Assembly: GCF_004362715.1 (NCBI RefSeq) | Contig: NZ_SNYC01000005.1 | Span: 435,781 to 499,780 of the forward strand | Direction: 5' to 3' | Source: Pedobacter metabolipauper | GTDB taxonomy: Bacteria; Bacteroidota; Bacteroidia; Sphingobacteriales; Sphingobacteriaceae | Length of the DNA: 64,000 nt | In this document: positions 37,617-45,642 of the stretch, piece after piece | Numbering within the stretch: the stretch's first letter is position 1 | Layout: every line of letters starts with the position of its first letter | Notes under the pieces: generated by a model | Told to the model about the DNA's origin: nothing | Databases searched by the model: none | What the model saw: the letters and a program-made list of their open reading frames with translations, nothing else | Translations under genes and position numbers: made by a program

Positions 37617-38477
37617 ATGAACAAAAACGCTATAACGCTTATCATTATCTACTTTGGGAAGTGGCCTGAATGGTACAACTTTTTTTTAGAAAGCTGCAGT
37701 AAAAACATCGATGTCAATTTTTTAATATTCACTGATCAGGAAGTTGAGACCAACCCATTCACAAACATCAGATACATTGATTTCTCCATGAAAGATTTCA
37801 ACATGCTTGCATCAGCAAAGCTGGATTTGGCCATTGAGTTTACCGAGCCTTATAAGATCTGTGATTTTAGACCTGCATTCGGAATTATTTTTGAAGATTA
37901 TCTGAAAGGATGCACGTTCTGGGGACATACGGATATAGATTTAATACTTGGAGATATTACTCATTTCATTACAGACCAATTGTTAGAAGAATATGATATT
38001 TTAAGTGCAAGAAAAGAATATTTAGTCGGTCACTTTACCCTTTATAAGAACACCAAAAGAATGAATACGTTATATCGCCTAACCGATAACTATGAACATA
38101 TTTTCAGGTCTAAAGAATATCTTGGTTTTGATGAATGTAATTTTTTGTGGTGGCGATTAATAGCAGGGCATGATATTTTAAGTTTGTGTACCAAGCACAT
38201 GAGCATGACCCATCTGGTTAAGAGATTACAAGCAGATCATGAAATCCGGGCATTATTCACTCCGCTCGTTTTAGAACAAATCCATGCCAATAGTTCATTT
38301 GACAGGATATTAATTTGGAATGATGGAAAATTAAAAGACTATCATACCAACGAACCCATTTTATATTTTCATTTTCATTTCTTAAAGAAGAAACCCGAAT
38401 TCACATACCCTGATTGGAACACCTTACACCAGGGGTTTTTTATTTCTAACGAAGGTTTTTCCTTCAAGCATTCTTAA
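37617..38477 (+). CDS. DUF6625-like, glycosyltransferase-like protein
   Basis: 286 aa, no signal peptide. Key blocks: PYKICDFRPAFGIIFEDYL, FWGHTDIDLILGDITHFI (with DID as DxD-like motif, about 104-106), and YLGFDECNFLWW. These match proteins annotated as DUF6625 or putative glycosyltransferases in capsule and O-antigen clusters. It diverges from the precursor operon, and its last 4 bp overlap the convergent barrel gene. I infer a fourth sugar transferase of the same system. Confidence 0.7.
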   Translation: MNKNAITLIIIYFGKWPEWYNFFLESCSKNIDVNFLIFTDQEVETNPFTNIRYIDFSMKDFNMLASAKLDLAIEFTEPYKICDFRPAFGIIFEDYLKGCTFWGHTDIDLILGDITHFITDQLLEEYDILSARKEYLVGHFTLYKNTKRMNTLYRLTDNYEHIFRSKEYLGFDECNFLWWRLIAGHDILSLCTKHMSMTHLVKRLQADHEIRALFTPLVLEQIHANSSFDRILIWNDGKLKDYHTNEPILYFHFHFLKKKPEFTYPDWNTLHQGFFISNEGFSFKHS

Positions 38478-40882
38478 TTCTCGTTCAAAGTGCTTCGCTT
38501 CTTTTCATCGTCGGCTCCATCACTTTTTCTCGCATTTTTGATCGTGCCGCCAAAATTATAATTCAAGTTTAACTTAACCATTCTGGTTTCAAACTGGTTT
38601 CTCCACACTTGCTGCACCAGGCCGCTATTTTGCTGGTAGTAATTTCGGTATGATTTAAAAACATCCATAAAATTAAGCTGCACCGAAGCACGTTTATTTA
38701 AAAACTGCTGGCGAACACCCGCAGTTAAATAGGCAAAAGCCTGATTGGTAATGGTACGGTCTATGCTTTTACCGCGATAATTGAAAAGAAACATCACAGA
38801 GAAGTTCTTACTCAGCGACAAACTATTGTAAGAAGTTGCCGATAAGCTCGCAATGCCATCACTCTGCAGTGGCATGCCATTAAATTCACCTTTAAAAGAC
38901 CGCTTTGATAAAATAGCATTTGTACTGGTATACCACGATGATAATACTTGTTTACCATACATGGCTTGCATAGTGAAATAATCAGCATAATCTGCATTAC
39001 CAGGCAATGTAGTCGTTATGCGGTCATTCAACGGAATAGAGAGGCTTGTAAAATCATCAATACTGTAACTGTAGGTAAGGCCTAAGAAAAATGCATTTTT
39101 ATAGCCATACCACAAATCGGCATTATAAGCAATTACAGGACGAAGTGCCGGGTTTCCCTGTTGAAAATTATTGCTGCTAACTACACGTACCAACGGGTTT
39201 AAACTTTCATAACCAGGGCGCTCTATCCTTTTGTTGAGTCCTAAGCTAAGGTTATGGTTTTTAGCAAGTTTATAATCAAAATGTACTGAAGGGAATGGTT
39301 GAAAATAGGTTCTGGTAAAACGGTTTGTTTCAAATTGCTGCTCGCCCTGTCCACGCGTATATTCTCCCCTAATACCCAACTGATACGAAAATGCTTTCCC
39401 GGTATGGCCATAAGTTAAATATGTCGCAGAAATAAGTTCTTTATAGCTGAACAAATCGGTCTGCTGACCATTTATATCCTGAAAGAAATTAGAATTTCCA
39501 GAATTGACATAACTCGTTTTCAAACCCATTTCTAATTGATAACCGTTCTCAAATGGATGAGAATAATCCATTTTAAATGCATAAATATCAAAAACGCGGT
39601 CTTGGGCAATCTTACTTCGCAAATCTGTAGCAGGATTGAAAACAAAGGTTCTATTTTCCTGATCGTTATAATTTCCATACCGGTAATAATCTAAGTCGAT
39701 GGTTAGTTCCCGTCCAACCGTATCAATTTGATGCTGGAGCCGTAATCCAGAAGAGAAATTCGCTGCCTCAATATGAACCAGATTAAAAAATTGTGATTGA
39801 TCAATGGGTTCTCCTTCCCGATTGGAATTGATGTAAGCAACACCATCCCGATTAAAATTTTGGAATCCGGGTTTAACAGAAGCAGACAAGGTAGTCCGTT
39901 TAGTAAGATAAAGATCTATCCCTAAATTTGGCGTATAATTGGAATTGGTCCTCATACTTTTAATATCGGAAATAGACTGGTCAGATGGTATTCCGGCACT
40001 ATAAAAGCTGGAAGCAATGTAACTGTCGTAAAAATATTTATTGTAATTATAGTCAAGGTTTAGCAGCAGATTATAAGCCTTCCCTTTATAATTGAGGTTG
40101 ATACCGCCATTGGCTTTTCCAAATGTTCCTTTACCTCCACCGGCGTAGATGTTACCGTTCAGTCCTGCTTTGTAGTTGCGCTTGCGGATGATATTGATAA
40201 TAGCGCCATTCCCGGCAGCATCATATTTGGCAGATGGCTGGGCAATGAGTTCTATTTTTTGAATGGCTGATGAAGAAATACCTTTTAATAAGCCTGCAAG
40301 TGCTTCAGCAGATAGCGTTGTGGCTTTACCATCCATATAGATCTGAACAGATTTCCCATTCAGGCTAATCCGGTCATCCGGTGTAACAACAACACCTGGC
40401 AATTGGTTCATTACCTCCATTATGGGTGCTCCAGAGTCCAGTCCATTCAGGTTAACGATGAGTTTATCAGCCCTTCTTTCAACAAATGGAAGTGCTGCAG
40501 CAATGTTTACATTAGCTAATTGTGTCGCAACCGGATTCAGCCGGATAGTACCAAGTGATGTAGTTTGCCCGCCAACAACATCAAAAACTTTCGAGTAGAT
40601 CATACCATACCCCATCATCTTCAGTTCAATCAAATATTTACCACTGGTAATTTCGAAGGCAAAGCGTCCCTGATCATCAGCAAGTACCGCTTTTACAGTA
40701 CCAGAATCCCGCTTACTTTTTAAAGTTACCTGCACAAATGGAAGTGTAGTACTATTTTCATCAACTACCCTACCAGTAACCTTACCCGGGCTTTCCTGAG
40801 CGACAGCCAACATGATGTTAAAAAGCAAGGCAAAACTGAGAACGTAACAAAACAGATCGAATTTAGGAATTGAAACACACAT
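38474..40882 (-). CDS. Outer-membrane beta-barrel protein under BlaI-type control
   Basis: 802 aa with a signal peptide ending at VAQ (about 29). CarboxypepD-like domain (about 32-115; GKVTGRVVDENSTTLPFVQVTLKSK), plug-like region (about 125-235; VVVTPDDRISLNGKSVQIYMDG, IIRKRNYKAG), and an outer-membrane barrel ending in LNYNFGG plus a short charged tail. TonB-receptor-like, without a SusD partner. Its promoter carries three BlaI-type operators (40908-40971). Upstream genes encode BlaI and an M56 peptidase fused to a TonB C-terminal domain, so all three probably form one stimulus-response unit. Confidence 0.85.
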   Translation of the reverse strand: MCVSIPKFDLFCYVLSFALLFNIMLAVAQESPGKVTGRVVDENSTTLPFVQVTLKSKRDSGTVKAVLADDQGRFAFEITSGKYLIELKMMGYGMIYSKVFDVVGGQTTSLGTIRLNPVATQLANVNIAAALPFVERRADKLIVNLNGLDSGAPIMEVMNQLPGVVVTPDDRISLNGKSVQIYMDGKATTLSAEALAGLLKGISSSAIQKIELIAQPSAKYDAAGNGAIINIIRKRNYKAGLNGNIYAGGGKGTFGKANGGINLNYKGKAYNLLLNLDYNYNKYFYDSYIASSFYSAGIPSDQSISDIKSMRTNSNYTPNLGIDLYLTKRTTLSASVKPGFQNFNRDGVAYINSNREGEPIDQSQFFNLVHIEAANFSSGLRLQHQIDTVGRELTIDLDYYRYGNYNDQENRTFVFNPATDLRSKIAQDRVFDIYAFKMDYSHPFENGYQLEMGLKTSYVNSGNSNFFQDINGQQTDLFSYKELISATYLTYGHTGKAFSYQLGIRGEYTRGQGEQQFETNRFTRTYFQPFPSVHFDYKLAKNHNLSLGLNKRIERPGYESLNPLVRVVSSNNFQQGNPALRPVIAYNADLWYGYKNAFFLGLTYSYSIDDFTSLSIPLNDRITTTLPGNADYADYFTMQAMYGKQVLSSWYTSTNAILSKRSFKGEFNGMPLQSDGIASLSATSYNSLSLSKNFSVMFLFNYRGKSIDRTITNQAFAYLTAGVRQQFLNKRASVQLNFMDVFKSYRNYYQQNSGLVQQVWRNQFETRMVKLNLNYNFGGTIKNARKSDGADDEKKRSTLNEN

Positions 40883-40907
40883 AACGTTTGGATAAATTTA
40901 CATAACC

Positions 40908-40971
40908 CAAACATATAACTAATAAATTAGTCAAACAACTAATTTATTAGATGTATTAACTAAATAATTAA
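40908..40971 (-). promoter_or_regulatory. Promoter with BlaI-type operators upstream of the barrel gene
   Basis: Minus-strand -7 box TATGTTTG (40908-40915) and TTG -33 (40936-40938) are 20 bp apart. Three CTAAnnnnTTAG/A sites follow each other at 20-21 bp: CTAATAAATTAG (40919-40930, inside the spacer), CTAATTTATTAG (40939-40950) and CTAAATAATTAA (40960-40971). The first would block RNA polymerase directly. Confidence 0.7.
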
Positions 40972-40999
40972 ATATAATAGATAATCAACTGATTATCAA

Positions 41000-42094
41000 C
41001 TAAAAATTTATGCCAATTTGATAAGCTGAACGTACTTCTTCCCCATTCTGCAAAGCTGGCTCCCATTTCGGACTTGATTTAATAATCCTTAATGCTTCTT
41101 TATCACTTGCTCCATCCAGACTGCTTTCAACTTTTTCATTGGTAACTTCTCCATTGGTTTCTACAACAAAACTCACCATAACCTTTCCATTTTTATTAGA
41201 AACTTTCCTTGCAGTTTTGATCAGATATTTACTGAAAGCTTCAAATCCACCTCGGAAATTCGCTGCCTGATCAGTTTCATTCATGCTGCCGTTAAAATAG
41301 GAAGTACTGAACGAACACATTAACATTATCAAAACAATTAATGGTATATAAAGCACATATTTCCATAATCGATAAGCGTTAGAGCCTTTGCGCTGCAGCA
41401 TTCGGATTCGCGCTTCCAACAATAAAGGAGTATAAAAGGAGTTGGACAAAGCCGGTCCAGCTTTAAAATTCTGTAAAAACAGCATCATTGCATATTCCTT
41501 CTTATTCTTTGCAAATTTCGCAGCGTACTCATCAGCCAGGTATTCATGAATAAACTTCAAACTACTCCGGTAACAATAAATCAGCGGATTAAACCAAAAA
41601 AATACACCAATCAGTTCAATAAATAGTATATCCAGCGTATGAAACTGTTTTACATGTACATTTTCATGCGCATCAACCGCAACAAAATCGGTAAACTCCT
41701 GATCGATCACCTTTGTTCTCCAAAATGAAAAGGCACTTCTCTTTTCCGGCGATTGCATTTGTCTTTTTACGCCAAGAAGTTTAATCCATAATAAAACTGC
41801 AGTAAACAGGACACCAATCCAGTAAATAATGGACAACCAGTTCAATTCTTTTTGAGCTGGGATTACTTTTCCATCACCCATAACCGACAATGCAGAAACC
41901 ATCAATTCTATTTTTGGCAATACAATTAAGGGGGACAGATCCAGCCATGGAAGCATGATCGACAAACAAAGTGCAGATAACAAATAGATCCTATTCCACA
42001 GGAAAAAAGTCTCGCGTTTGAGCAATACCAGATAAAAAAGGTAAAATATAGTCATCGAAATGCTCGACCAGAAAAAGTAAAGCGGAGCTTGCAT
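41000..42094 (-). CDS. BlaR1-type M56 metallopeptidase with TonB C-terminal domain
   Basis: 364 aa. Membrane helices near the N-terminus and about 85-105, zinc motif HENVH (143-147, HExxH) with EYLADEYAA downstream, another helix about 245-262, and a C-terminal TonB_C-like domain (about 285-364; GKVMVSFVVETNGEVTNEKVESSLDG, WEPALQNGEEV). The M56 peptidase is known to cleave BlaI-type repressors after signal sensing. The TonB-like tail in the periplasm replaces the penicillin-sensing domain, so the signal may come from an outer-membrane partner. Gene is 5 bp after blaI. Confidence 0.88.
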   Translation of the reverse strand: MQAPLYFFWSSISMTIFYLFYLVLLKRETFFLWNRIYLLSALCLSIMLPWLDLSPLIVLPKIELMVSALSVMGDGKVIPAQKELNWLSIIYWIGVLFTAVLLWIKLLGVKRQMQSPEKRSAFSFWRTKVIDQEFTDFVAVDAHENVHVKQFHTLDILFIELIGVFFWFNPLIYCYRSSLKFIHEYLADEYAAKFAKNKKEYAMMLFLQNFKAGPALSNSFYTPLLLEARIRMLQRKGSNAYRLWKYVLYIPLIVLIMLMCSFSTSYFNGSMNETDQAANFRGGFEAFSKYLIKTARKVSNKNGKVMVSFVVETNGEVTNEKVESSLDGASDKEALRIIKSSPKWEPALQNGEEVRSAYQIGINF

Positions 42095-42099
42095 AGGGT

Positions 42100-42471
42100 T
42101 TAATCTTTAATTTGATCAATCATTTTTAACAATTGCTCCGCATCTTTCAGGTCGATTTTTTTTTCACGAACGAAAAACGAAAACATATCCTGAACAGAGT
42201 TCGAAAAATAGTTACCCAGAAATTTATCTGCTTCGTGACGCATGTATTCTTCCTTCGTAATGAGCGGATAATAACGATGCGTTTTACCAAAAGCCTCAAA
42301 ACCAATCACACCCTTGTTTTCTAAAATTCTAATAATGGTAGAAACTGTGCTGTATGCGGGCTTAGGCTCAGGCAACTCTTTAATAATTTCTTTAACGAAA
42401 GCTTTGTGTAATTTCCAAAGTACCTGCATCAACTGGCTCTCAACTTTGGTCAAATCTTTTATATCCATCAA
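42100..42471 (-). CDS. BlaI/MecI/CopY-family repressor
   Basis: 123 aa winged-helix repressor: LTKVESQLMQVLWKL, KPAYSTVSTIIRILENKGVIGFEAFGKTHRYYPLITKEEY (recognition helix and wing, about 35-75), then a helical dimerisation tail. No beta-lactamase gene is nearby. It binds dyad sites and is cut by the M56 protein encoded 5 bp downstream. Operators are visible in its own promoter and in that of the barrel gene. Confidence 0.92.
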   Translation of the reverse strand: MMDIKDLTKVESQLMQVLWKLHKAFVKEIIKELPEPKPAYSTVSTIIRILENKGVIGFEAFGKTHRYYPLITKEEYMRHEADKFLGNYFSNSVQDMFSFFVREKKIDLKDAEQLLKMIDQIKD

Positions 42472-42485
42472 CTATTTTTTATGAT

Positions 42486-42528
42486 CAAATATCAGCTAAA
42501 AAATTAGTTGTTGCAACTAAAGAATTAT
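42486..42528 (-). promoter_or_regulatory. Autoregulated promoter of the BlaI-type gene
   Basis: -7-like GATATTTG (42486-42493) and TTG -33 (42514-42516) with a 20-bp spacer. CTAAAAAATTAG (42496-42507) fills the spacer, and CTAAAGAATTAT (42517-42528) follows 21 bp away. Site order and distance match the barrel-gene promoter. Confidence 0.65.
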
Positions 42529-42678
42529 TCCAAATCAAGAATCACTTCAACTCAATATGTGAAATGTTGACCTATATACAAACTACAATAAAGTGCTGGT
42601 TGATTAAAAGCTGAATCCTAAAACTATTAATCTGAACTCCGTACCGATCTTAACAGCATAAAATAAACCAGAATACAT

Positions 42679-42709
42679 TTGCTAATATAGACCGAACGGT
42701 CTATATTAG
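42679..42709 (+). promoter_or_regulatory. TetR operator overlapping its own promoter
   Basis: A palindrome with 13-bp perfect arms (CTAATATAGACCG, centre AA, CGGTCTATATTAG; 42682-42709). It fills the space between TTG (42679-42681) and the -7-like TATATTAG (42702-42709), spacer 20. Binding would block the promoter of the TetR gene. Confidence 0.75.
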
Positions 42710-42728
42710 TTATATCAAAGCATCAGAT

Positions 42729-43316
42729 ATGAGCAAATCAGAAAGAACCAGACAATTCATCATCGAACAATCAGCGCCCCTATTTAATAGGAAGGGCGTA
42801 GCGGGTACGGCGATGAGTGATGTAATGGCTGCAACTAAGATGGCTAAAGGAGGACTTTACGGACATTTTGAAAGTAAAGATGAACTATCATTCGCGGTTG
42901 TAGATTACAATTTAGGAAAACTGGTTGAAAAGGTTAATGATGTGGTAAACAGGGCTGTAACTGCAAAGGATAAACTCTTTGCCTTTCTTGGTGTTTTTAG
43001 TAATCCCATGCAGTTTCCAGTAGAGGGCGGTTGTCCGATGCTTAACTTCGGAACCGAGGCAGACGACACCAATCCAGTAATCAATCAGAAAGTAAAAGGT
43101 ACTATTTTGAGCGCACAAACTAAGATTGCAGCGATTATAGATAAAGGAATTTCAAGCGGAGAATTTAAGCAGGGTTTCGACGCCGGGGAGTTTTCTATCA
43201 AAATGTTAACCCTTATAGAAGGCGGAACCTTAATTGGCCGCGTTCTGCAAACCAACAGTCAAATGGGCATCATTGTTAACCTGCTTAAAAAAGAAATTGA
43301 ACAACAATTAGCCTAA
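42729..43316 (+). CDS. TetR/AcrR-family transcriptional regulator
   Basis: 195 aa. N-terminal HTH (about 5-50; RQFIIEQSAPLFNRKGVAGTAMSDVMAATKMAKGGLYGHFESKDEL, recognition helix GGLYGHF), C-terminal ligand-binding helices similar to TetR_C regulators such as YxaF/LmrA type. Autorepression is suggested by the palindrome at 42682-42709, and a second, shorter site lies before the next gene. Ligand unknown. Confidence 0.9.
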   Translation: MSKSERTRQFIIEQSAPLFNRKGVAGTAMSDVMAATKMAKGGLYGHFESKDELSFAVVDYNLGKLVEKVNDVVNRAVTAKDKLFAFLGVFSNPMQFPVEGGCPMLNFGTEADDTNPVINQKVKGTILSAQTKIAAIIDKGISSGEFKQGFDAGEFSIKMLTLIEGGTLIGRVLQTNSQMGIIVNLLKKEIEQQLA

Positions 43317-43333
43317 TTTTTTTAATCGAGAAA

Positions 43334-43347
43334 AGACCAAACGGTCT
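43334..43347 (+). promoter_or_regulatory. Second TetR operator
   Basis: AGACCAAACGGTCT repeats the core of the upstream operator (AGACCGAACGGTCT) with one mismatch. It lies 18 bp after the TetR stop and 126 bp before the membrane-protein gene, which is probably the second target. Confidence 0.6.
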
Positions 43348-43472
43348 ATTACAATAACAATCACCGCCGCATTATTATGGCCATCAGCAAAGCCTCGGCA
43401 TTGATTACTCCCTGCATGCATGACCTGAGGCCAGAATATTTAAAACATAAATAAGCTTAAAACTATAAAACC

Positions 43473-44171
43473 ATGGAAAATTTACCAATATATATTGCCG
43501 CCACGTTTGGCTTCACTGTTTTACTGGCAATCTGGCTGTTTATCAAAGCCGCACACTTTTCGAAACCATTTCTTTTTTTCTTATTGGCATTGATCATTAT
43601 TCAATCCGCATTAGGACTCTCAGGATTCTACAGCGACCTCCAAACAATGAGTACACGGTTTCCGTTGCTGGTCATGCCGCTAATGGTTCCTTTAATATCC
43701 TTATTCTTTATCCGTCAGGGCAAAGCTTTCATCGACTCGCTGGACATTAAAACACTCACTGTTTTACACACAATTAGAATCCCAGTGGAAATTGTATTGT
43801 TTTGGTTGTTCGTACACCATGCCATCCCCCAGGCAATGACATTTGAAGGCAGGAATTTCGATATTTTGTCGGGTCTGTCTGCGCTATTGATATATTATTT
43901 TGGCTTTATCAAAAAGCAGCTCAGCAGAACCTGGATGATCATCTGGAACGTAATCTGTATGTTATTGCTGATCAACGTTGTATCTAATGCCATCTTATCA
44001 CTGCCCTCAAGATTTCAAAGCTTCGGCTTTGAGCAGCCCAATATAGCAGTTGGCTACTTCCCTTTCTTGCTGCTGCCTGCCATTTTGGTGCCATTGGTCT
44101 TATTTGCAAACGCTGCCAGTATCAGACAATTGATCCTTAACAAAAGCATTGGCGTTAAAAATTTGAAATAA
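43473..44171 (+). CDS. Integral membrane protein of unknown function
   Basis: 232 aa, about seven membrane helices (starting IYIAATFGFTVLLAIWLFIK). No catalytic motifs. Conserved-looking polar patches occur around FYSDLQTMSTRFPLLVMP and LPSRFQSFGFEQPNIAVGYFP, which also occur in membrane proteins co-located with TetR regulators in Bacteroidota. Probably controlled by the TetR protein through the site at 43334-43347. Confidence 0.6.
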   Translation: MENLPIYIAATFGFTVLLAIWLFIKAAHFSKPFLFFLLALIIIQSALGLSGFYSDLQTMSTRFPLLVMPLMVPLISLFFIRQGKAFIDSLDIKTLTVLHTIRIPVEIVLFWLFVHHAIPQAMTFEGRNFDILSGLSALLIYYFGFIKKQLSRTWMIIWNVICMLLLINVVSNAILSLPSRFQSFGFEQPNIAVGYFPFLLLPAILVPLVLFANAASIRQLILNKSIGVKNLK

Positions 44172-44386
44172 AGGAAATACAATATATGATTTATTGATTT
44201 TTTACCAGATGCATTGAGTAGCCAGGCAAGGGAACCGGAACTGTTCAAAATGCCGCTATAGGCTGATTAAATATGCATGAGTTGGAATCATATCCTTACC
44301 ATATTCAAAGAAATAGATACCGGATTCAGTTATCAATAATAAACTATAGATCCTGCGCTTCATTTTTGATCAAAAAAAAGACAGAA

Positions 44387-45559
44387 ATGAAAAAAACAGT
44401 TATCCTCTTTTCCCTGTTCCTATCAGCGTATTACTGCTCAGGACAATCCATCGATACCGCTGCCCTGGGAATCCTTCAAAGATCCTACGACAAGCTAGCC
44501 AAAATAGAAACGCTTAGTTACCAGTTGATCAAACTGGATACTATGATACGGGAAGGGCGAAATCTAAGCGCCATTAAATCAGCGGTAAGGGGAACAATAA
44601 AAAAAAATGGAGACTGGTATATGCATTTTGAGGATCATTCGGCATGGCTTCTCCATAACGATACCTTGTACAAGAAACAGCCTCCACATGCAGAATCCAC
44701 AACATATACAACGCGATGGAACAGCCATGACCTAACCGCCTTTAGCGCCCATAATATCCTGGGCACGCAACGGCCTGTCCTGCGTTGGGATATTGCCTCG
44801 CTTGCATTTGTCCCTGGTTCTGAAAAGGAAAAATTTTACATCATAGACATTGTTCGTAAAAAAATTGATTACGGGACGGCAGAAATTGAAAGCAAAGAAC
44901 ACTATAACCGCTACTGGATCGATAAGAAAAGCCTTTTGCCGGTAAGAAGGATGATGTATGGAAAAAGGCTGGAAAGCGGAAAGGAAGCAATTGATATTTA
45001 CGATTTCTCCGTATCGATCACTACATCTGACACAAATGATTATGATCTTTCAGAGTTCCTGTCTGGTCCACTGGAAGAAGAGGCTGAAAAAACCGGCATT
45101 GAAAATTTAGAAACAGGGACCATGGCTCCTTCATTTTCAGCAACCGATGTTAGAAACGGAAAACCGGTATCGCAGAAAGAATACAAAGGAAAGGTTGTAC
45201 TGCTGGATTTCTGGTACATCTCCTGCATGCCCTGCAGAATACTGATTCCGAAGATCCAAAGACTGCAGGAGAAATTCAAAAATGAGGATGTTGCCATCAT
45301 CGGGATAAACGTCAGCGACTCTTCTTCTACGGAAATCATGAAATTCTTAAAAGAAAGAAAGATTCTTTTTTCACAATATTATAAGACCGGATCTCTGGCT
45401 AAAGATTATAAACTATATGCTTTTCCCACCACCATGATCATAGGCAGGGATGGAAGGGTAAAGCTAGTGGAGGTCGGTGAAGCAGAGAATATAGCGCAAA
45501 AGCTGGAGCAAGCGATCAGAAAGGAACTGGAATCACCTGCACCAGTCAACAACCATTAA
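44387..45559 (+). CDS. TlpA-like thiol-disulfide oxidoreductase with long N-terminal domain
   Basis: 390 aa from the ATG at 44387 (signal MKKTVILFSLFLSAYYCSGQ); the open frame starts at 44273 but those residues are not a plausible N-terminus. N-terminal beta-rich domain about 25-240, thioredoxin fold about 250-390 with active site WYISCMPCRILIP (CMPC) and cis-Pro AFPTTMII. Same layout as the protein at 7384-8544. It precedes a LytS/LytR pair by 83 bp. Confidence 0.85.
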   Translation: MKKTVILFSLFLSAYYCSGQSIDTAALGILQRSYDKLAKIETLSYQLIKLDTMIREGRNLSAIKSAVRGTIKKNGDWYMHFEDHSAWLLHNDTLYKKQPPHAESTTYTTRWNSHDLTAFSAHNILGTQRPVLRWDIASLAFVPGSEKEKFYIIDIVRKKIDYGTAEIESKEHYNRYWIDKKSLLPVRRMMYGKRLESGKEAIDIYDFSVSITTSDTNDYDLSEFLSGPLEEEAEKTGIENLETGTMAPSFSATDVRNGKPVSQKEYKGKVVLLDFWYISCMPCRILIPKIQRLQEKFKNEDVAIIGINVSDSSSTEIMKFLKERKILFSQYYKTGSLAKDYKLYAFPTTMIIGRDGRVKLVEVGEAENIAQKLEQAIRKELESPAPVNNH

Positions 45560-45642
45560 TTACAACTACATTATAGCAGATTATGAATCAAGATTTTCAC
45601 ATATATTTTTCGATCTTGCCAGCCTTTTCATGCAAGAAAACT

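Noticed and set aside
41000..42471. Beta-lactamase regulation by the BlaI/M56 pair
   Set aside because: No beta-lactamase in the window, and the M56 protein carries a TonB-like domain instead of a penicillin sensor.
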